Shown piece after piece: positions 16,834 to 25,052 of a DNA stretch of 48,011 bases. This stretch comes from Paenibacillus gorillae (lineage in GTDB: Bacteria > Bacillota > Bacilli > Paenibacillales > Paenibacillaceae). Under the pieces are notes generated by a model that saw nothing but the letters and a program-made list of their open reading frames with translations, had not been told where the DNA came from and ran no database searches. Where the stretch lies: NCBI RefSeq assembly GCF_000513275.1, contig NZ_CBVJ010000116.1, forward strand, positions 1 through 48,011. Direction: 5' to 3'. The position numbers and the translations under genes were made by a program. Numbering within the stretch: position 1 is the first letter of the stretch; each line of letters opens with the position of its first letter.

Positions 16834-17898
16834 TCAGAGGTACGCAGCCTGCACACACACCGGTCCCGGCAGCTCAATGGAATAGCCGGTATAGACCGGC
16901 AAACCGGATGACTCCATGCGGAACACTACCACATTATCGGTGTCTTTATTAGCAGCCAGCAAATAACGGCCGCCCGGCAAAATCGCAAAGTGGCGCGGAT
17001 GCTTGCCTTCTGTCGATACATGGCCAACCAGCTTCAGTGTGCCTGTCTCCCCGTCTGCCGCGAACACCACGATACTGTCATGACCGCGATTGGAACCGTA
17101 TAAAAACTTGCCGTCTGCCGACATCGTAATTTCAGCGCAGCCGTTCGGACCCTCGTAATGGGCCGGCAGCGTCGATACCGTCTCCACTGCTTCGAGGCGA
17201 CCTCCCTCGGCATCATAGCGGAAAGCGACGATCGTTGAATCCAGCTCGTTAATGACATAGCCGAATTGACCGTTCGGATGGAACACGAAATGACGCGGAC
17301 CTGCGCCTGCTTCAACCGCAGTCTCGCCATGGAACTCCAGCTTGCGGCTTTCCTTATTAATTGTATAAACACGAATACGGTCGATGCCGAGGTCCGGAAC
17401 GAATACGAACCGGCCGTCCGGACTAAAGAACAAGCTGTGCGGATGCGGCGCTTCGCCTTCATGCTGCTGAATGTCGAGCAGCTCGCCGATCTCTCCATTT
17501 TCCTCAAGCGAGACAAGGCTGACTCTGCCGCCGTGGTAGCTGGCAAGCAGCACATATTCGCTGTTAGCATCCCTTTGAATATGACAAGAAGGCGCTGTAA
17601 TCGCCAGCTTGCGGTTTAATTGACGCAGTGAGCCTCCGCCGTTGCCGTCGATCCCGATCTCAAACGATACGGCATCGCCGCCTTTTCCGCCTTCAGCCGT
17701 AACGCCCTCTGCGATTGCATATAGCCTCCGGTTTTCCGTATCGACATTCAAGAACGTCGGATTGCGAAGCCCTGCGGCTTCGTCCTTCAACGACAATGTC
17801 CCATTCTCTTCATCAAATGCGTACATATACACGCCGCTTGCGGAAGCCTCCGCATAAGAACCTATAAAGACAAACATCTGCTTCGTATGTAATGACAT
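16834..17898 (-). CDS. Lactonase family protein, 6-phosphogluconolactonase-like beta-propeller
   Basis: 354 residues, no signal peptide, full length for the YkgB/Pgl seven-bladed propeller lactonases. Repeated blade sequences are visible (HPHSLFFSPDGRFVFVPDLG, then GPRHFVFHPNGQFGYV, then HPRHFAILPGGRYLLAAN), each with the conserved H-x3-F-x-P-x-G-x-(F/Y) pattern. Predicted to hydrolyse 6-phosphogluconolactone in the oxidative pentose phosphate pathway or a related sugar lactone. The ATG at 17898 is preceded by GGAGGG at 10 nt. Monocistronic, with its own terminator downstream. The exact substrate is uncertain because the family also includes carboxy-cis,cis-muconate cyclases. Confidence 0.9.
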   Translation of the reverse strand: MSLHTKQMFVFIGSYAEASASGVYMYAFDEENGTLSLKDEAAGLRNPTFLNVDTENRRLYAIAEGVTAEGGKGGDAVSFEIGIDGNGGGSLRQLNRKLAITAPSCHIQRDANSEYVLLASYHGGRVSLVSLEENGEIGELLDIQQHEGEAPHPHSLFFSPDGRFVFVPDLGIDRIRVYTINKESRKLEFHGETAVEAGAGPRHFVFHPNGQFGYVINELDSTIVAFRYDAEGGRLEAVETVSTLPAHYEGPNGCAEITMSADGKFLYGSNRGHDSIVVFAADGETGTLKLVGHVSTEGKHPRHFAILPGGRYLLAANKDTDNVVVFRMESSGLPVYTGYSIELPGPVCVQAAYL

Positions 17899-18087
17899 GT
17901 CTGATTCCCTCCATATCTCGTTGGCTCATCTATGTCCTATTGTACCCGCTGCCCGTCTATAAACCAAGTCTGTGTTACAACTGGGCTGCTGGTGCTTGGA
18001 GACGGTCAAAACTGCGTTACTCCTGTGAGTTTGAAGGTCCTCCGCTTATGGCCTCGTTGCCGGAAAGTTAAGGAACTGTCAGCAGCA

Positions 18088-18116
18088 TTGAAAAATGTGT
18101 CATAATACGACACAAT
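18088..18116 (+). promoter_or_regulatory. Putative sigma-A promoter with overlapping inverted repeat
   Basis: TTGAAA at 18088-18093 and CACAAT at 18111-18116, with a 17-nt spacer, lie ahead of the small protein-mqnB-mqnD operon. An inverted repeat TGTGTC-N7-GACACA (18096-18114) fills the spacer and overlaps the -10, which is a typical repressor position. The -10 is not a strong match. Confidence 0.45.
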
Positions 18117-18159
18117 AAATAGATAGAATTGCATTCTTTATTAATGAAGGAGGCCTCTC

Positions 18160-18375
18160 GTGGCATTAAACCGAAGATTGACTACCGACCGGGATTTCGA
18201 GGAGGCCGTGCAGCGCGAAATTCGCGTTCGCGTGTTCCAAGATGATTATATCGTGACCAGCAGCGGCATCATTATCCGGTTCGATGAAGAGACCGCCGTC
18301 GTACAGTCCAGTGTAAGCGAGATTGCATACCACGACCGACGGACTTGCGAGTTTTTTGAAGTACGTAAAAAATAG
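18160..18375 (+). CDS. Small conserved-looking hypothetical protein
   Basis: 71 residues from a GTG start with an excellent AAGGAGG 6-7 nt upstream. Charged, soluble, no signal peptide or membrane helix. Alternating hydrophobic residues in the middle (RVRVFQDDYIVTSSGIIIRF) suggest a small beta-rich fold. I do not recognise the family. It stands 24 nt before mqnB in the same direction and has no terminator after it, so it is probably cotranscribed with the menaquinone genes. Whether it takes part in menaquinone synthesis is unknown. An antisense frame across it has no ribosome site and is rejected. Confidence 0.8.
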   Translation: MALNRRLTTDRDFEEAVQREIRVRVFQDDYIVTSSGIIIRFDEETAVVQSSVSEIAYHDRRTCEFFEVRKK

Positions 18376-18399
18376 GAGTGCAAGGAGCTATAGACAATC

Positions 18400-19095
18400 A
18401 TGTCTCTGAACGCCTCACATGTAAATATGAATACCACTCAGCCTAAAATATTGATTATGACAGCCGTTGCGGCTGAACGCGATGCTGTTCTGCGCGGATT
18501 GCAAGGCGACACCCGCTTCGAGGTACGAGAAGCCGGCGTTGGACCTGTTGCAGCAGCTGTCAGTGCTGCAACAACACTCGCGCTGGCTGGTGAAGGCGCG
18601 TACCGCCTCGTCATTTGCGCGGGCATCGCCGGCGGATTCGTTGGCCGTGCTGCCATTGGCTCAGTCGTCGTGGCGGACGAGCTCATTGCCGCCGACCTCG
18701 GCGCCGAGACGCCGGAGGGGTTCCGGCGCGTCGACGAGCTTGGCTTCGGCAGTGCACATATTGCCGCTGACGCTAAGCTTGGGGCTCGCCTGATCGAAGC
18801 GCTGCGCTTAGCCGGACTTACCGCTGTACAAGCTCCCGTCCTCACGCTTTCCACCGTGACCGGAACGGCAGCAACAGCGGAGGAGCTGGCTGCGCGTGTT
18901 CCAAATGCAGCGGCGGAAGCGATGGAAGGTTTCGGTATCGCCGCCGCTGCACAAAGCCATGGGCTTCCGGTACTGGAAATCCGCGCGATCTCCAATGCTA
19001 TTGGTCCACGTGACCGGGACGCATGGCGTATCAAAGAGGCGCTGCAATCGCTGGAAGCAGCAAGCGCCGTATTAATGGAGGTAATCGAATCATGA
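18400..19095 (+). CDS. mqnB: Futalosine hydrolase
   Basis: 231 residues of the purine nucleoside phosphorylase/MTAN fold. Cleaves futalosine to dehypoxanthine futalosine and hypoxanthine in the alternative menaquinone route. The motifs VICAGIAGGFVGRA and GSVVVADEL occur in the N-terminal half, with the nucleoside-binding AAEAMEGFGIA and the purine-site region RAISNAIGPRDRDAW near the C-terminus. The ATG at 18400 has AAGGAG about 12 nt upstream; an internal ATG at 18427 is possible. The stop overlaps the mqnD start (ATGA). The partner gene downstream makes the MqnB assignment firm over a general MTA nucleosidase. Confidence 0.93.
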   Translation: MSLNASHVNMNTTQPKILIMTAVAAERDAVLRGLQGDTRFEVREAGVGPVAAAVSAATTLALAGEGAYRLVICAGIAGGFVGRAAIGSVVVADELIAADLGAETPEGFRRVDELGFGSAHIAADAKLGARLIEALRLAGLTAVQAPVLTLSTVTGTAATAEELAARVPNAAAEAMEGFGIAAAAQSHGLPVLEIRAISNAIGPRDRDAWRIKEALQSLEAASAVLMEVIES

Positions 19096-19952
19096 CGACT
19101 GCAAGCGACAGCTTGAAAATCGCTTTTTCCCCTTGTCCCAACGACACTTTCGTCTTCCATGCCTGGGTGCACGGCCTTCTGCCTGATGCGCCAAAGCTGG
19201 AGGTTACGTACGCAGATATCGATATTACGAATCGGCTTGCATCCGACGGAAGCAATAAGCTCGATGTGCTGAAAATTTCATATGCCGCCTTGCCCTGGGT
19301 GCTCGACGACTATGCACTGATCCCTTGCGGCGGCGCGCTTGGCCGGGGCTGCGGTCCACTGGTTCTGACGAACGGCGGTTCCTCCGATCCGGCTTCATTG
19401 AAGGGACGCCGCGTCGCTGTGCCAAGCGACCGCTCCACCGCTTACTTGCTGTTCAGACTATGGGCAGCCCAGCTTGTTCCCGGCGGGGTTGGCGAGATCG
19501 TCGTCATGCCGTTCCACGAAATCATGCCCGCTGTTCGTGACGGCCGCATCGATGCCGGACTCGTCATCCACGAGGCCCGCTTCACTTACCCGAACTATGG
19601 CTTAACGATGCTCGCCGATCTCGGCAGCTGGTGGGAGTCGGATACCGGACTCCCGATTCCGCTCGGCGCGATTATCGCGCGCCGCTCGCTTGACCTAGCG
19701 GCTATTAGCCGCTGGACGCAAGCTTCGGTCGAGCATGCCTGGAAGCATCCGCAGCTGTCGCAAGCGTATGTCATGCAGCATGCGCAGGAGATGGACCCGC
19801 AGGTCGCGCAAGCGCATATCGACCTATACGTGAATGACTTCACTGGAAGTCTAGGCGGCAGCGGCTATGCCGCCGTCACCTCCCTGCTGACACGCGCAGC
19901 CGAGGAAGGGCTCGTTCCCGCCATCGATCCGGCTAAATTGCTGCTTCCTTAG
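19092..19952 (+). CDS. mqnD: 1,4-dihydroxy-6-naphthoate synthase
   Basis: 286 residues, periplasmic-binding-protein-like fold, cytoplasmic. Converts cyclic dehypoxanthine futalosine to 1,4-dihydroxy-6-naphthoate. The N-terminal signature SPCPNDTFVFHAWVHG is diagnostic, and HEARFTYPNYG includes the catalytic-site histidine of the family. The start at 19092 is set by the ATGA overlap with mqnB; the frame is open further upstream inside mqnB. A strong terminator follows within 8 nt, so it ends the operon. mqnA, mqnC and mqnE are not in the window. Confidence 0.95.
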   Translation: MTTASDSLKIAFSPCPNDTFVFHAWVHGLLPDAPKLEVTYADIDITNRLASDGSNKLDVLKISYAALPWVLDDYALIPCGGALGRGCGPLVLTNGGSSDPASLKGRRVAVPSDRSTAYLLFRLWAAQLVPGGVGEIVVMPFHEIMPAVRDGRIDAGLVIHEARFTYPNYGLTMLADLGSWWESDTGLPIPLGAIIARRSLDLAAISRWTQASVEHAWKHPQLSQAYVMQHAQEMDPQVAQAHIDLYVNDFTGSLGGSGYAAVTSLLTRAAEEGLVPAIDPAKLLLP

Positions 19953-19959
19953 CTTGAAG

Positions 19960-19989
19960 GGCTGTGCCATCTTAGTGGCACAGCCTTTT
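19960..19989 (+). terminator. Terminator of the mqnB-mqnD operon
   Basis: Perfect 10-bp stem GGCTGTGCCA/TGGCACAGCC with a 6-nt loop, followed by TTTT, just after the mqnD stop. Confidence 0.92.
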
Positions 19990-20045
19990 CCATGCCCATG
20001 GCCTACAGTTGCGTTTGCACCAACGCCCCTCATGTGCGCATCCGA

Positions 20046-20358
20046 AACAACAATGTTACTTAACTAACTTAACCATCCCTGTCCCTTCCTACTATTAAAA
20101 TCAAACTTTGTGCGCACCCCATACTCTGGAACGAACCAGCTTCGCTATTTAGCGAAGACAAGTTCGCTGCGCTACCTGTTGCAAGCATGCCTTTCAACTA
20201 CAGCGAAGCTAGCTTCGCTACTCGTGAACCTAGATTCACCAACTGCGAAATTCAGTTCGCTATAGCTCAAACCCCGCCGCTCCAGCCACCCATTAGCGAA
20301 TTTAGCTTCGTTAATTAGCGAATCAGCTTCGCTGAACAACAATGTTACTTAACTAACT
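20046..20358. repeat. 24-bp perfect direct repeats bounding locus A of the palindromic repeat family
   Basis: AACAACAATGTTACTTAACT plus AACT occurs at 20046-20069 and again, identical, at 20335-20358. Between them lies the 21-bp-phased palindromic array. Its reverse complement shares AAGTAACATTG with the 36-bp tandem repeats near 47.5 kb. The stretch 19990-20440 otherwise holds no gene that I can see. Confidence 0.85.
20131..20333. repeat. 21-bp-phased palindromic repeat array, locus A
   Basis: Short palindromes of the form RCGAA-N6-TTCGC start at 20131, 20152, 20203, 20224 (variant GTGAACCTAGATTCAC), 20245, 20296 and 20318. Neighbouring starts are 21, 21, 21 and 22 nt apart within sub-blocks. 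The block 20203-20260 has the same three modules in the same order as loci B and C. Non-coding by position, between a terminator and a convergent small gene. Confidence 0.85.
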
Positions 20359-20440
20359 AATCATCACGCCATTTCATCTGAGGCCCGCCGCCTCATCCAT
20401 CATCCGTAATCGCCCAGTCCCCAGAGGAATGCAACCACGC

Positions 20441-20484
20441 GAAAAAGCCGTCATCCCGAATCAATCGATTCAAGATGACGGCTT
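20441..20484 (-). terminator. Terminator of the 40-aa membrane protein gene
   Basis: On the minus strand AAGCCGTCATC pairs with GATGACGGCTT around an 18-nt loop region that itself contains GAATCGATTGATTC, followed by a T run. Confidence 0.85.
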
Positions 20485-20514
20485 GTTGATCTATTAGTGA
20501 TACAGTGCTCCGGC

Positions 20515-20637
20515 TTATACGTCGGAGTCGTCCCATTTCTTCGAATAGGCTTTTTTCGTTACCCACAACGTCATCCAAGTGAGCACAGCAACAATAATAA
20601 TAGCAAAAATCCATACACCAGCTGGTACACTGCCCAT
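20515..20637 (-). CDS. Small single-span membrane protein (40 aa)
   Basis: Reads MGSVPAGVWIFAIIIVAVL, then TWMTLWVTKKAYSKKWDDSDV. One hydrophobic helix (about residues 6-26) is followed by a basic then acidic tail, predicted inside. AAAGGAGGG stands 6 nt before the ATG and a good terminator follows the stop, so the gene is very probably real despite its size. A longer frame starting 4 nt upstream in another register gives a Cys/Tyr-rich peptide and is rejected. No family is recognised; the tail after the helix resembles the small accessory subunits found near respiratory or transport complexes, but that is only a resemblance. Confidence 0.75.
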   Translation of the reverse strand: MGSVPAGVWIFAIIIVAVLTWMTLWVTKKAYSKKWDDSDV

Positions 20638-20824
20638 GCATGACCCTCCTTTGCCTTTTTCATTATCATACCGGACATTAGAGGTGCGTACTCGCTTTAA
20701 TTATTAACATTTTGCAACTTTTCTGGCATAACCCTAATGGTTCCCAGCGGCACATAGCTCACAAAAACACGCTCAGCCAATGACTTAATTGTAGTATGCT
20801 TCATTAACTAGCTTGGCATACAAT

Positions 20825-21655
20825 CTACAGCAGTTGCTCTAATGTCGCCAACGCGCGCTTTGAGGCCGCTTGTTGCTCCTCATCACCTTCGTACTCCACG
20901 GTATACCAGCCATCATAGCCGATTTCCTTCAACTGTCCGATAATAAAGGGCAAATCAACAACACCTTCGCCCGTAACGCGTCCGGCATAAGGCTGTCCAC
21001 TCAAAGAGCGGTAGAACGAACCATTATAGTCCTGTTCCACTTGTACAAAATCCTTCACATGCACATGCCTAACCAGTGATTTCAACTCTTGAACCGCATT
21101 GCTGGGGTCCTCATCAACGAGCAGAAAATTGCCAGCATCAAAAGTAGAGCGCAAATTAGGCGAATTTACATCCTGTATAATTGCAGCAACCTGCTCAGCT
21201 TTGCCAGCGAGCAAGCCGTGATTTTCTAGGCATAGCACGATACCTTGCTCTTCCGCATACGCCGAAGCTTCCTTTAGACCATCAATAATCCAGGACCGTA
21301 CCTCGTCGAAAACAAGCCCGTCCCGCAAGTCGCCTGCAAATACGCGCACGACACCCGCTCCCAGCAATACGGCGTTATCAATGCTTAACTTGATGTCAGC
21401 CAATTGAGCCTGCCGTTTCTCTGGATCAGCGTCGGCAAAATTGTTAGAAGCGCCAAAACAAGCCAGCTTAAGGCCAGTACGGGCCAAAGCATCCTTCACT
21501 TCCTCCGGGTCCCGTTCCGGATTCCAGTAGAAGCTGAGCAGCTCCACACCCTGTGCATCCGTCGTTGCCGCAAATTCGATAAACTGCGCATTTGTCCATC
21601 CCTCGTTATAGTAGGAATGGCAGCTCCATGCGCTTAGCGCGATTTTTGCTCCCAT
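20825..21655 (-). CDS. Sugar phosphate isomerase/epimerase (xylose isomerase-like TIM barrel)
   Basis: 276 residues, AP-endonuclease-2/xylose-isomerase-like barrel. Metal-ligand positions are visible: Glu in LCLENHG, Asp in TFDAGN, His in VRHVHVKD, and Glu in YTVEYEG near the end. Probably isomerises, epimerises or dehydrates a keto-sugar or inositol derivative. Third gene of a minus-strand group after a Gfo/Idh dehydrogenase and a second isomerase (gap 20 nt), a common set for cyclitol or unusual-sugar breakdown. The substrate cannot be read from the sequence. Confidence 0.88.
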   Translation of the reverse strand: MGAKIALSAWSCHSYYNEGWTNAQFIEFAATTDAQGVELLSFYWNPERDPEEVKDALARTGLKLACFGASNNFADADPEKRQAQLADIKLSIDNAVLLGAGVVRVFAGDLRDGLVFDEVRSWIIDGLKEASAYAEEQGIVLCLENHGLLAGKAEQVAAIIQDVNSPNLRSTFDAGNFLLVDEDPSNAVQELKSLVRHVHVKDFVQVEQDYNGSFYRSLSGQPYAGRVTGEGVVDLPFIIGQLKEIGYDGWYTVEYEGDEEQQAASKRALATLEQLL

Positions 21656-21675
21656 GGTGATCCTCCCGCATGCCC

Positions 21676-22560
21676 CTATTTAAAAGAATGAAGAAACTGT
21701 ACCGCTTTGCGAATATCCGTCTCCGGCTGCTCTCCCACTTCACGTTCGATCGTCAAGTAGCCTGTATAACCGATCTCTTTCAGTGCCGTCAGATAAGCCG
21801 GAAAATCTACGCCGCCCTCGCCGAGCGGAACCTCCCGGAAAAATTCGCCTCGCGTTACCATTTCCGATATCGTGTCGTGATCCATCTCGCCATAACCCAA
21901 GTAGCCGTAGACCGCTCGCGGATCGACATCGGCAAGCTTAATGCCATCCTTGGCATGCGTATGAACGATATAGTCCTTCAGCAAGTAGACGCCCTGTACC
22001 GGATCATCTCCTGTAACCATAACCATATTCGCCGGATCGAAGTTCACTGACACCCCGTTCGTAGACAGGGAATCGAGGAATTGCTTCAATCTTGCCGCTG
22101 GCTCTGGTCCCGTCTCTATCGCAAAATAGGCGCCTTTATCGCTCGCATAATTGCTCAACTCCTCGCAAGCTTCCTGCATCGCCGCATAAATCTCCGAGCT
22201 GCTGTCCTCCGGAATGATACCGATATGCGTCGTTACAATCGTTGTACCGAGATCGAGCGCCAGATCAAGAATACGTTTGGACTTTTCAACCTTCTCCACG
22301 TTGGCCTTCCGGTCTTGAAAGCCATGACCGCCAAGATCACCGCAGAGGGCCGATATCGTTAAGCCAAGCGATCCAATGTAGTCCTTCAATTCCTTGCGTG
22401 CTTCCGCCGTAAGATTATCCGGGTCCATCTCGCCGCTTACCGCATAGATCTGAACGCCATCTGCGCCAACCTCTTTCGCTTTCTGCAGACCGCCTCGCAG
22501 ACCTGCACCAAAGCTTTCTACGATTACGCCAACCGGATTGCTTATTTTCACCTCAGTCAT
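21676..22560 (-). CDS. Sugar phosphate isomerase/epimerase, second copy
   Basis: 294 residues of the same TIM-barrel family as its downstream neighbour but only distantly similar. Ligand motifs are IETGPEP, NFDPANMVM, HTHAKDG and LTIEREVG. The start ATG at 22560 is only 2 nt from the dehydrogenase stop, so the genes are translationally linked. Likely acts on the oxidation product of the Gfo/Idh enzyme or on a related intermediate. IolE/IolI-like or 3-keto-sugar handling enzymes are both possible. Confidence 0.88.
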   Translation of the reverse strand: MTEVKISNPVGVIVESFGAGLRGGLQKAKEVGADGVQIYAVSGEMDPDNLTAEARKELKDYIGSLGLTISALCGDLGGHGFQDRKANVEKVEKSKRILDLALDLGTTIVTTHIGIIPEDSSSEIYAAMQEACEELSNYASDKGAYFAIETGPEPAARLKQFLDSLSTNGVSVNFDPANMVMVTGDDPVQGVYLLKDYIVHTHAKDGIKLADVDPRAVYGYLGYGEMDHDTISEMVTRGEFFREVPLGEGGVDFPAYLTALKEIGYTGYLTIEREVGEQPETDIRKAVQFLHSFK

Positions 22561-22562
22561 CG

Positions 22563-23640
22563 TTATCCTTCCTCCCCAGCGCTCAGTACGATCTCGCGGC
22601 CTTCTGCTGCCGATTGATACACCGCATTCAAAATCCGCATCACTTCCAGACCGTCTTCAACCGGACTGACCGGCACCGCTTCGCCTTTGCAGCAAGCGAC
22701 AAAATGAGCAATCTCGTTATTGAAAGCCGACTGAAATTGGAAAGTGAGATGATCGATTTGCGGCTCTATATTCACAATCGTATTGAACTGTTCGCTCACG
22801 ATGACAAGCTCCGGCTCCAGCTCCGCGCCGCCTTTTGTGCCGAAAATTTTCGCCGATGATTCATCTTTGGAAGCATGAAGCGTAAAGCTGACGTCGACAT
22901 ACAAGCTTGCCCCGTTCTCGAATCGGATAAGAGCATTGGCCAAATCCTCAACATCGTTTTTTATCCGCATCATAATCGGCCGCTTGATAGAAGGAAAGAC
23001 CCTCCACATGAGAACGGTTGCCGAGTTGACGATACGTATTGCCGCTGACCGACTTCACCTTCGGCTTGCCCATCAAATACCAGCATACATCAATCATATG
23101 TACGCCAAGGTCGATGAGCGGGCCGCCGCCGGAACGCTCCTTGTCTGAGAACCAGCCGCCCGGATTGCCGAGCCTACGTATAATCGACGCCTTCGCGTAA
23201 TAAATATCGCCAAATGCGCCGGCTTCTCTATATTTATTCAATAGCTTCACCTGATCGCTGTAACGGCGAACGAATCCTACAAGCAGCAGCTTACCCGTCC
23301 GTTTGACGGCAGCCTCTACCTGCTGAGCCTGTTCAACTGTCTGCGACAACGGCTTTTCGCATAGTACATGCTTGCCTGCTTCCAGAGCCGCTACGGCAAT
23401 TTCCGCATGCGTGTTATTCCATGTGCAGATGCTTACGGCATCTATCGCCGGATCGGCAAGCAATTGTTTGTAATCGGTATAAATGTGAGGAATGCCGAAG
23501 CGTTCCGCCTTCTCTTGCGCGCGCCCTTCGTTAAGATCGGCAATCGCTGCCAATTCTACTTCGGGATGAATGGAATATGCCTGTAAATGTGTACTGGAAA
23601 TGGAACCTGCGCCTATAACGCCAACCTTTAATGTAGTCAT
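22563..23640 (-). pseudogene. Gfo/Idh/MocA-family oxidoreductase, frameshifted
   Basis: The N-terminal part (23640 to about 22965) is a normal NAD(P)-binding domain: VGVIGAGSISSTH, then CEKPLSQT (the EKP motif). The catalytic-domain motif GGGPLIDLGVHMIDVCWYL also lies here. At an A6 run (about 22958-22963 on the minus strand) the frame changes by +1: the first frame ends DADKKRC-stop at 22948. The rest of the protein (NDVEDLANALIRFENGASL to the end at 22563) continues in the other frame. One A fewer would join them as DADKNDVED, about 358 aa, the family's usual size. The start at 23640 has GGAGG 11 nt upstream. Either a real inactivating indel or a sequencing error. Confidence 0.85.
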
Positions 23641-23724
23641 CGTTTTCTTCGCCTCCATGCTTCATATAACTAATCATTGCATCCTTAGCCATTCAAACTT
23701 AACATGATTATATAAAGGAAAGGA

Positions 23725-24600
23725 ATGAACAACATGGTTAAGTTCATGGATTATATGATCAGCACGGAACCGATACGGGTAATCGATCTGACCCTCGATC
23801 CGGCTAAGCTTTCTGTTCGTTCACTCGTCATCCGCAATGTCGGCCATTTACCGGGAAGAACCATGTTTCGCCATGAAGCGGTATTCCATCATTGGGCCAT
23901 CGTATATATAGCAGGAGGCTCCGGGAGCTTTCAAATGAGCGGAGGTTCTCCCCAGCGGGTCAAAGCCGGAAGTCTATTTTTCTTCCAGCCCGGTGTCGTC
24001 TATAACTATGGCCCTGATGAGGGCGGGTACTGGGACGAGTTTTATTTTACAGTTAAGGGGAGCCGCATTGAAGAATGGATTCGGGACTGGACTATCCCCG
24101 TCCGATCGGTTGTCTACCCGGGAGTAGACGCATCGCAGCAAAACCGGATTGACCGGATTTTCGCCTTGATGGAGAGCGGGCAGCCGGCTAATGCCGACCG
24201 GGCGGCGTTACTGCTCGAGGCGACCGTTTTCGAATGGATACAACGCCAGCAGCCTTCACCAGCCAATGTCAAAAACGCGCGTCTCGCCCAGCTTCTAGAA
24301 GACTTATCGCAGTCGCTGCATGAGCCCTTCGATGCCAAAGCTTTTGCCGAGCGCCATCATTGGTCGCTCTCGACACTTCGACGCACCGTCAGTGAATATA
24401 CAGGCTTCGCGCTGCATGAATATGTGCATAGGCTCAAAATCGCCGAAGCGAAAAACCGGCTGCTTAATACCGATCAGCCTGTGAAGGAAATTGCCGCTTC
24501 ACTCGGCTATAGCGATGTGTTCTATTTCTCGCGGCTGTTCAAGAAGCTGTCCGGTGAAGCGCCCAAGCTGTTCCGCGAGCAGCGGCAGTCGCAGCGCTAA
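23725..24600 (+). CDS. AraC-family transcriptional regulator
   Basis: 291 residues. The N-terminal cupin-like ligand domain (about 30-130) includes VKAGSLFFFQPGVVYNYGPDE. The C-terminal part has two helix-turn-helix units (about 190-285) with the AraC signature VKEIAASLGYSDVFYFSRLFKKLSGEAP, shown here only as AASLGYSDVFYFSRLF. Divergent from the dehydrogenase-isomerase group (about 85 nt between starts), so it is the probable sugar-responsive activator of that group. The start is either the ATG at 23725 (AAAGGAAAGG close upstream) or the one at 23734. Confidence 0.92.
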   Translation: MNNMVKFMDYMISTEPIRVIDLTLDPAKLSVRSLVIRNVGHLPGRTMFRHEAVFHHWAIVYIAGGSGSFQMSGGSPQRVKAGSLFFFQPGVVYNYGPDEGGYWDEFYFTVKGSRIEEWIRDWTIPVRSVVYPGVDASQQNRIDRIFALMESGQPANADRAALLLEATVFEWIQRQQPSPANVKNARLAQLLEDLSQSLHEPFDAKAFAERHHWSLSTLRRTVSEYTGFALHEYVHRLKIAEAKNRLLNTDQPVKEIAASLGYSDVFYFSRLFKKLSGEAPKLFREQRQSQR

Positions 24601-24620
24601 CGAGAACAGACTGTATCCGC

Positions 24621-24689
24621 AAAAAAAAAGCCCTTCAAGCCTCATCGTCAGTCTCCCACGGGGGATGGCTCGATGGCGGGTTGAAGGGC
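24621..24689 (-). terminator. Terminator of the 53-aa protein gene, possibly serving both strands
   Basis: GCCCTTCAA (24630-24638) pairs with TTGAAGGGC (24681-24689), with further pairing inside. On the minus strand it is followed by nine T. The araC gene ends 20 nt to the left. Confidence 0.85.
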
Positions 24690-24710
24690 CTAGCTTACTG
24701 CTCTAACCGT

Positions 24711-24872
24711 TTAGGACTTAGACTGAGGAGAAGCTTCCGTTTCGCATGCCTCTTCGGCAGCCGACTGGAACTCCTCTTCATTGCTTTGCGCCAGCTTATC
24801 TCCGAATTGGTCTAACCGGTCCGGGCTGCTTGCCGGCCCATCGTTATCGGGCTTGTTGTTTCTGCCTGACAT
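24711..24872 (-). CDS. Small acidic hypothetical protein (53 aa)
   Basis: Starts MSGRNNKPDNDGPASSPDRL and continues DQFGDKLAQSNEEEFQSAAE, ending in SPQSKS. Hydrophilic, acidic, probably disordered or helical, no membrane segment. AAGGAGG lies 9 nt before the ATG and a terminator follows, so it is likely expressed. No family recognised. Size and composition recall small spore or stress proteins of Bacilli, without any diagnostic motif. Confidence 0.7.
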   Translation of the reverse strand: MSGRNNKPDNDGPASSPDRLDQFGDKLAQSNEEEFQSAAEEACETEASPQSKS

Positions 24873-24999
24873 TAGAACACACCTCCTTCATGAAAAATTC
24901 AACTTCCTTGGCTATCATTGCACGCTGCTTCTTCCGTTATGCATCCGTTGTGTGCCGGCATAAACACTAAGCTCCCCTGCCATTCCATTGAGAAAAAGC

Positions 25000-25029
25000 T
25001 TGACTATTATTTGGATAATCTTGTATATT
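25000..25029 (+). promoter_or_regulatory. Sigma-A-type promoter for the secreted coiled-coil protein
   Basis: TTGACT (25000-25005) and TATATT (25024-25029), spacer 18 nt, about 125 nt before the ATG. Confidence 0.6.
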
Positions 25030-25052
25030 GATAGCGATTCAACCAATTTAAT

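Noticed and set aside
20393..20641. 82-aa Cys/Tyr-rich minus-strand protein
   Set aside because: It reads the 40-aa membrane protein gene out of frame and runs through its terminator.
22948..23009. Programmed ribosomal frameshift in the Gfo/Idh gene
   Set aside because: The needed shift is +1, whereas the AAAAAAC run favours -1 slippage, and this enzyme family is not known to use recoding.
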